DNA of 7,599 bases from Actinomycetes bacterium (GTDB lineage: Bacteria > Actinomycetota > Actinomycetes > Actinomycetales > Cellulomonadaceae), in NCBI GenBank assembly GCA_023388235.1, contig JAEWGQ010000081.1:1-7599 (forward strand). Direction: 5' to 3'. The notes under the pieces were generated by a model that was not told the DNA's origin, did no database searches, and was given only the letters and a program-made list of their open reading frames with translations. The position numbers and the translations under genes were made by a program. The number at the start of each line of letters is the position of its first letter. Position 1 is the first letter of the stretch. Shown piece by piece: positions 6,354-7,599 of this stretch.

Positions 6354-6359
6354 TAGACT
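6354..6359 (+). promoter_or_regulatory. Cyclophilin gene promoter, -10 element
   Basis: TAGACT, identical to the aspS -10 candidate, with transcription expected near 6366 and a leader of about 77 bases. No clear -35 element lies 16-18 bases upstream. Confidence 0.5.
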
Positions 6360-6431
6360 GTCGGGCGGGCGCGGGAGCCGCGGGGTCCACGCGCCCGCGC
6401 GCGGGCACCCGTCCCGCCCGGGTCCGACGAC

Positions 6432-6437
6432 GAGGAG
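6432..6437 (+). promoter_or_regulatory. Cyclophilin gene ribosome binding site
   Basis: GAGGAG five bases before the GTG at 6443. It selects this GTG over the in-frame GTG at 6437, which overlaps the site itself. Confidence 0.75.
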
Positions 6438-6442
6438 TGTGC

Positions 6443-7222
6443 GTGCCGTCCAGCAAGCGCGAGCGCGAGTACGAGCGCCGCCGGTACGAGAAGTGGCAGC
6501 AGCGCCAGGCCGCGAAGCGCGCCCAGCGCCGCCGCCTGCAGGTCGTCGCCGGCGGTGTCGTCGGCGTGCTGGTGCTCGGCGTCGGCGTGACCGCCGCCGT
6601 GCTCCTCGGCCGCGGCGACGACGCGCCCGCCGCCGCCGCGAGCCCCGCGCCGAGCGCGGCCACGACCGCCCCCGCCGCACGGACCGGCCACGGCGGCGTG
6701 CTCCCGGACGCCGCGCTCGCCGAGGGGCGCACCTGGACCGGCACGATCACCACGAGCCAGGGCGACATCGGCGTCGAGCTGGACGGGGCGCTCGCCCCGC
6801 AGGCGGTCGCGAACTTCGTGACGCTCGCCCAGGAGGGCTACTTCGACGGCACGGACTGCCACCGGCTCACCACCAGCGGCATCTACGTGCTGCAGTGCGG
6901 CGACCCGACCGGCACCGGCACGGGCAGCCCCGGCTACGCGTTCGGCCCGATCGAGAACGCCCCCGCCGACGACGTCTACCCGGCGGGGACCATCGCCATG
7001 GCGCGCCAGGGCGGCGACGGCGCGTCGATGGGCAGCCAGTTCTTCCTCGTCTACGAGGACTCGACCATCCCGTCGGACGCCGCCGGCGGGTACACCGTGT
7101 TCGGCCGCATCACGTCGGGCCTCGACGTCGTGCAGGCAGTCGCTGACGCGGGCGTGTCCGGGGGTGCCTCCGACGGCTCCCCCGCCACCCCCGTCACCAT
7201 CGAGGGAGTGGAGACCCAGTGA
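6443..7222 (+). CDS. ppiB: Membrane-anchored cyclophilin-type peptidyl-prolyl cis-trans isomerase
   Basis: This 259-residue protein isomerises X-Pro bonds and probably assists folding outside the cell membrane. It has a basic, Arg/Lys-rich cytoplasmic start (1-32, likely helical), one membrane anchor at about 34-56, an Ala/Pro/Thr-rich linker (60-85) and a cyclophilin domain at about 97-259. Family motifs are NFVTLAQEGYFDGT (124-137), HRL with the catalytic Arg141, QCGDPTGTGTGSPGY (151-165) and GSQFFLVY (197-204). Cys139 and Cys152 flank the active-site loop as in other actinobacterial PpiB-type proteins and could form a disulfide outside the membrane. No lipobox cysteine follows the anchor, so it is not a lipoprotein. 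It is divergent from the MBL-hisS operon and its stop overlaps the next start as GTGA. From memory Rv2582 (ppiB) occupies this place in M. tuberculosis. Confidence 0.95.
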   Translation: MPSSKREREYERRRYEKWQQRQAAKRAQRRRLQVVAGGVVGVLVLGVGVTAAVLLGRGDDAPAAAASPAPSAATTAPAARTGHGGVLPDAALAEGRTWTGTITTSQGDIGVELDGALAPQAVANFVTLAQEGYFDGTDCHRLTTSGIYVLQCGDPTGTGTGSPGYAFGPIENAPADDVYPAGTIAMARQGGDGASMGSQFFLVYEDSTIPSDAAGGYTVFGRITSGLDVVQAVADAGVSGGASDGSPATPVTIEGVETQ

Positions 7223-7599
7223 CCGAGACGCCCGACGAGCAGCAGCGCTCGCACGACAGCGACGAGGTCGCCGTCGACACGACGAGCGCCGAGACGCCGC
7301 AGGCCGCGGACGCCGCGCCCACCGAGGTGACCGAGCCGGCCGCTCCGGCCGACGCGGCCCCGGCCGAGGTCCCCGACGCCCCCGCGACCGCTCCGGCCGA
7401 CGCGGAGCCGGCGGACGCCGACGCGACCGACGCCGCACCCGCCGACGCCGACGCGACCGACGCGGCACCCGCCGACGCCGACGCGACCGAGGTCACGGCC
7501 CCCGAGGGCGACGGCGCCGAGGCGGACGCCCCTGCGGCCGACGCCCCCGAGGCCGACGCCCCTGCCGCCCCGGCGCCGTCGCCGCGCCCCGGCCCGCGC
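7219..7599 (+). CDS. Acidic, Ala/Pro/Asp-rich N-terminus of a probable DUF349 protein (cut by window end)
   Basis: Translation from a GTG overlapping the cyclophilin stop (GTGA), with GGAG five bases upstream, stays open for all 127 codons to the window edge. The visible protein is almost entirely Ala, Asp, Glu, Pro, Thr and Val, strongly acidic and without predicted structure. It contains a decapeptide repeat ADADATDAAP at about residues 65-91 and a pentapeptide repeat EADAP/AADAP/EADAP at 101-115, ending in Pro/Arg-rich PSPRPGPR. No domain is visible. The DUF349 assignment rests on position: actinobacteria often have a DUF349 protein with a low-complexity acidic start between the cyclophilin gene and relA. 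The coding frame is well supported. The family is inferred and the function of DUF349 is unsettled. Confidence 0.75.
   Translation, partial: MTETPDEQQRSHDSDEVAVDTTSAETPQAADAAPTEVTEPAAPADAAPAEVPDAPATAPADAEPADADATDAAPADADATDAAPADADATEVTAPEGDGAEADAPAADAPEADAPAAPAPSPRPGPR
7411..7490 (+). repeat. 30-bp in-frame tandem repeat, about 2.7 copies
   Basis: Units at 7411-7440, 7441-7470 and 7471-7490 (partial) are near identical, with only two third-codon-position differences among them. Each codes for ADADATDAAP. A second, shorter repeat of three 15-bp units lies at 7519-7563. The near identity at the DNA level indicates recent copy-number change by slippage or unequal exchange. Confidence 0.85.

Noticed and set aside
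6353..7468. A 371-codon minus-strand frame antisense to the cyclophilin gene
   Set aside because: Arg-rich shadow of the cyclophilin gene and the acidic repeat protein, with no motif.
1..7599. CRISPR array, tRNA/rRNA, insertion sequence or prophage
   Set aside because: No spaced direct repeats, RNA-gene signatures, transposase motifs or terminal inverted repeats were found. The only tandem repeats are in-frame coding repeats near the right end.

Overview
The window comes from a high-GC actinobacterium, most like the Cellulomonas/Isoptericola side of the Micrococcales. The evidence is very high GC with G/C at third codon positions, GTG starts, leaderless-type promoters, and protein sequences typical of actinobacterial AspRS, HisRS and PpiB-type cyclophilin. 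The genus is inferred from protein resemblance only. No rRNA, tRNA, CRISPR array, insertion sequence or phage gene was seen.

Layout, left to right. Positions 1-544 (minus) hold the N-terminal part of a GNAT-type protein, overlapping by GTGA the stop of aspS (541-2352, minus), aspartyl-tRNA synthetase. A 127-bp gap carries a GC-rich hairpin and the aspS promoter. Then comes a radical SAM protein of the Rv2578c/SplB-like family (2480-3541, minus). A 136-bp divergent region separates it from a tspO-family membrane protein gene (3678-4211, plus). That gene converges, 3 bp apart, on hisS (4215-5576, minus), histidyl-tRNA synthetase. hisS is coupled to an upstream metallo-beta-lactamase-fold hydrolase gene (5582-6283, minus). 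A second divergent region (6284-6442) leads to a membrane-anchored cyclophilin-type prolyl isomerase (6443-7222, plus). This is coupled by GTGA to the N-terminus of a very acidic, repeat-rich protein (7219-7599, plus, cut by the window end), probably the DUF349 protein usually found here before relA.

The order aspS ... radical SAM ... hisS - MBL hydrolase | ppi - (DUF349) matches, from memory, a core actinobacterial neighbourhood (Rv2572c to Rv2583c in Mycobacterium tuberculosis). Most genes are therefore translation and protein-folding housekeeping genes.

The most interesting element is at 3548-3576. A perfect 16-bp palindrome that fits the Gram-positive LexA (SOS) box lies on a promoter whose predicted start point is the A of the radical SAM ATG. 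The gene thus looks LexA-repressed and leaderless. Its protein ends in QPALF after a Pro/Ala-rich linker, which resembles a beta-sliding-clamp binding motif. Together these suggest an uncharacterised DNA-damage-response radical SAM enzyme that may be tethered to the replication clamp. This is a hypothesis. Two other candidate control elements are a 14-bp palindrome upstream of tspO and a CCGCGG inverted repeat between the MBL gene and ppi.
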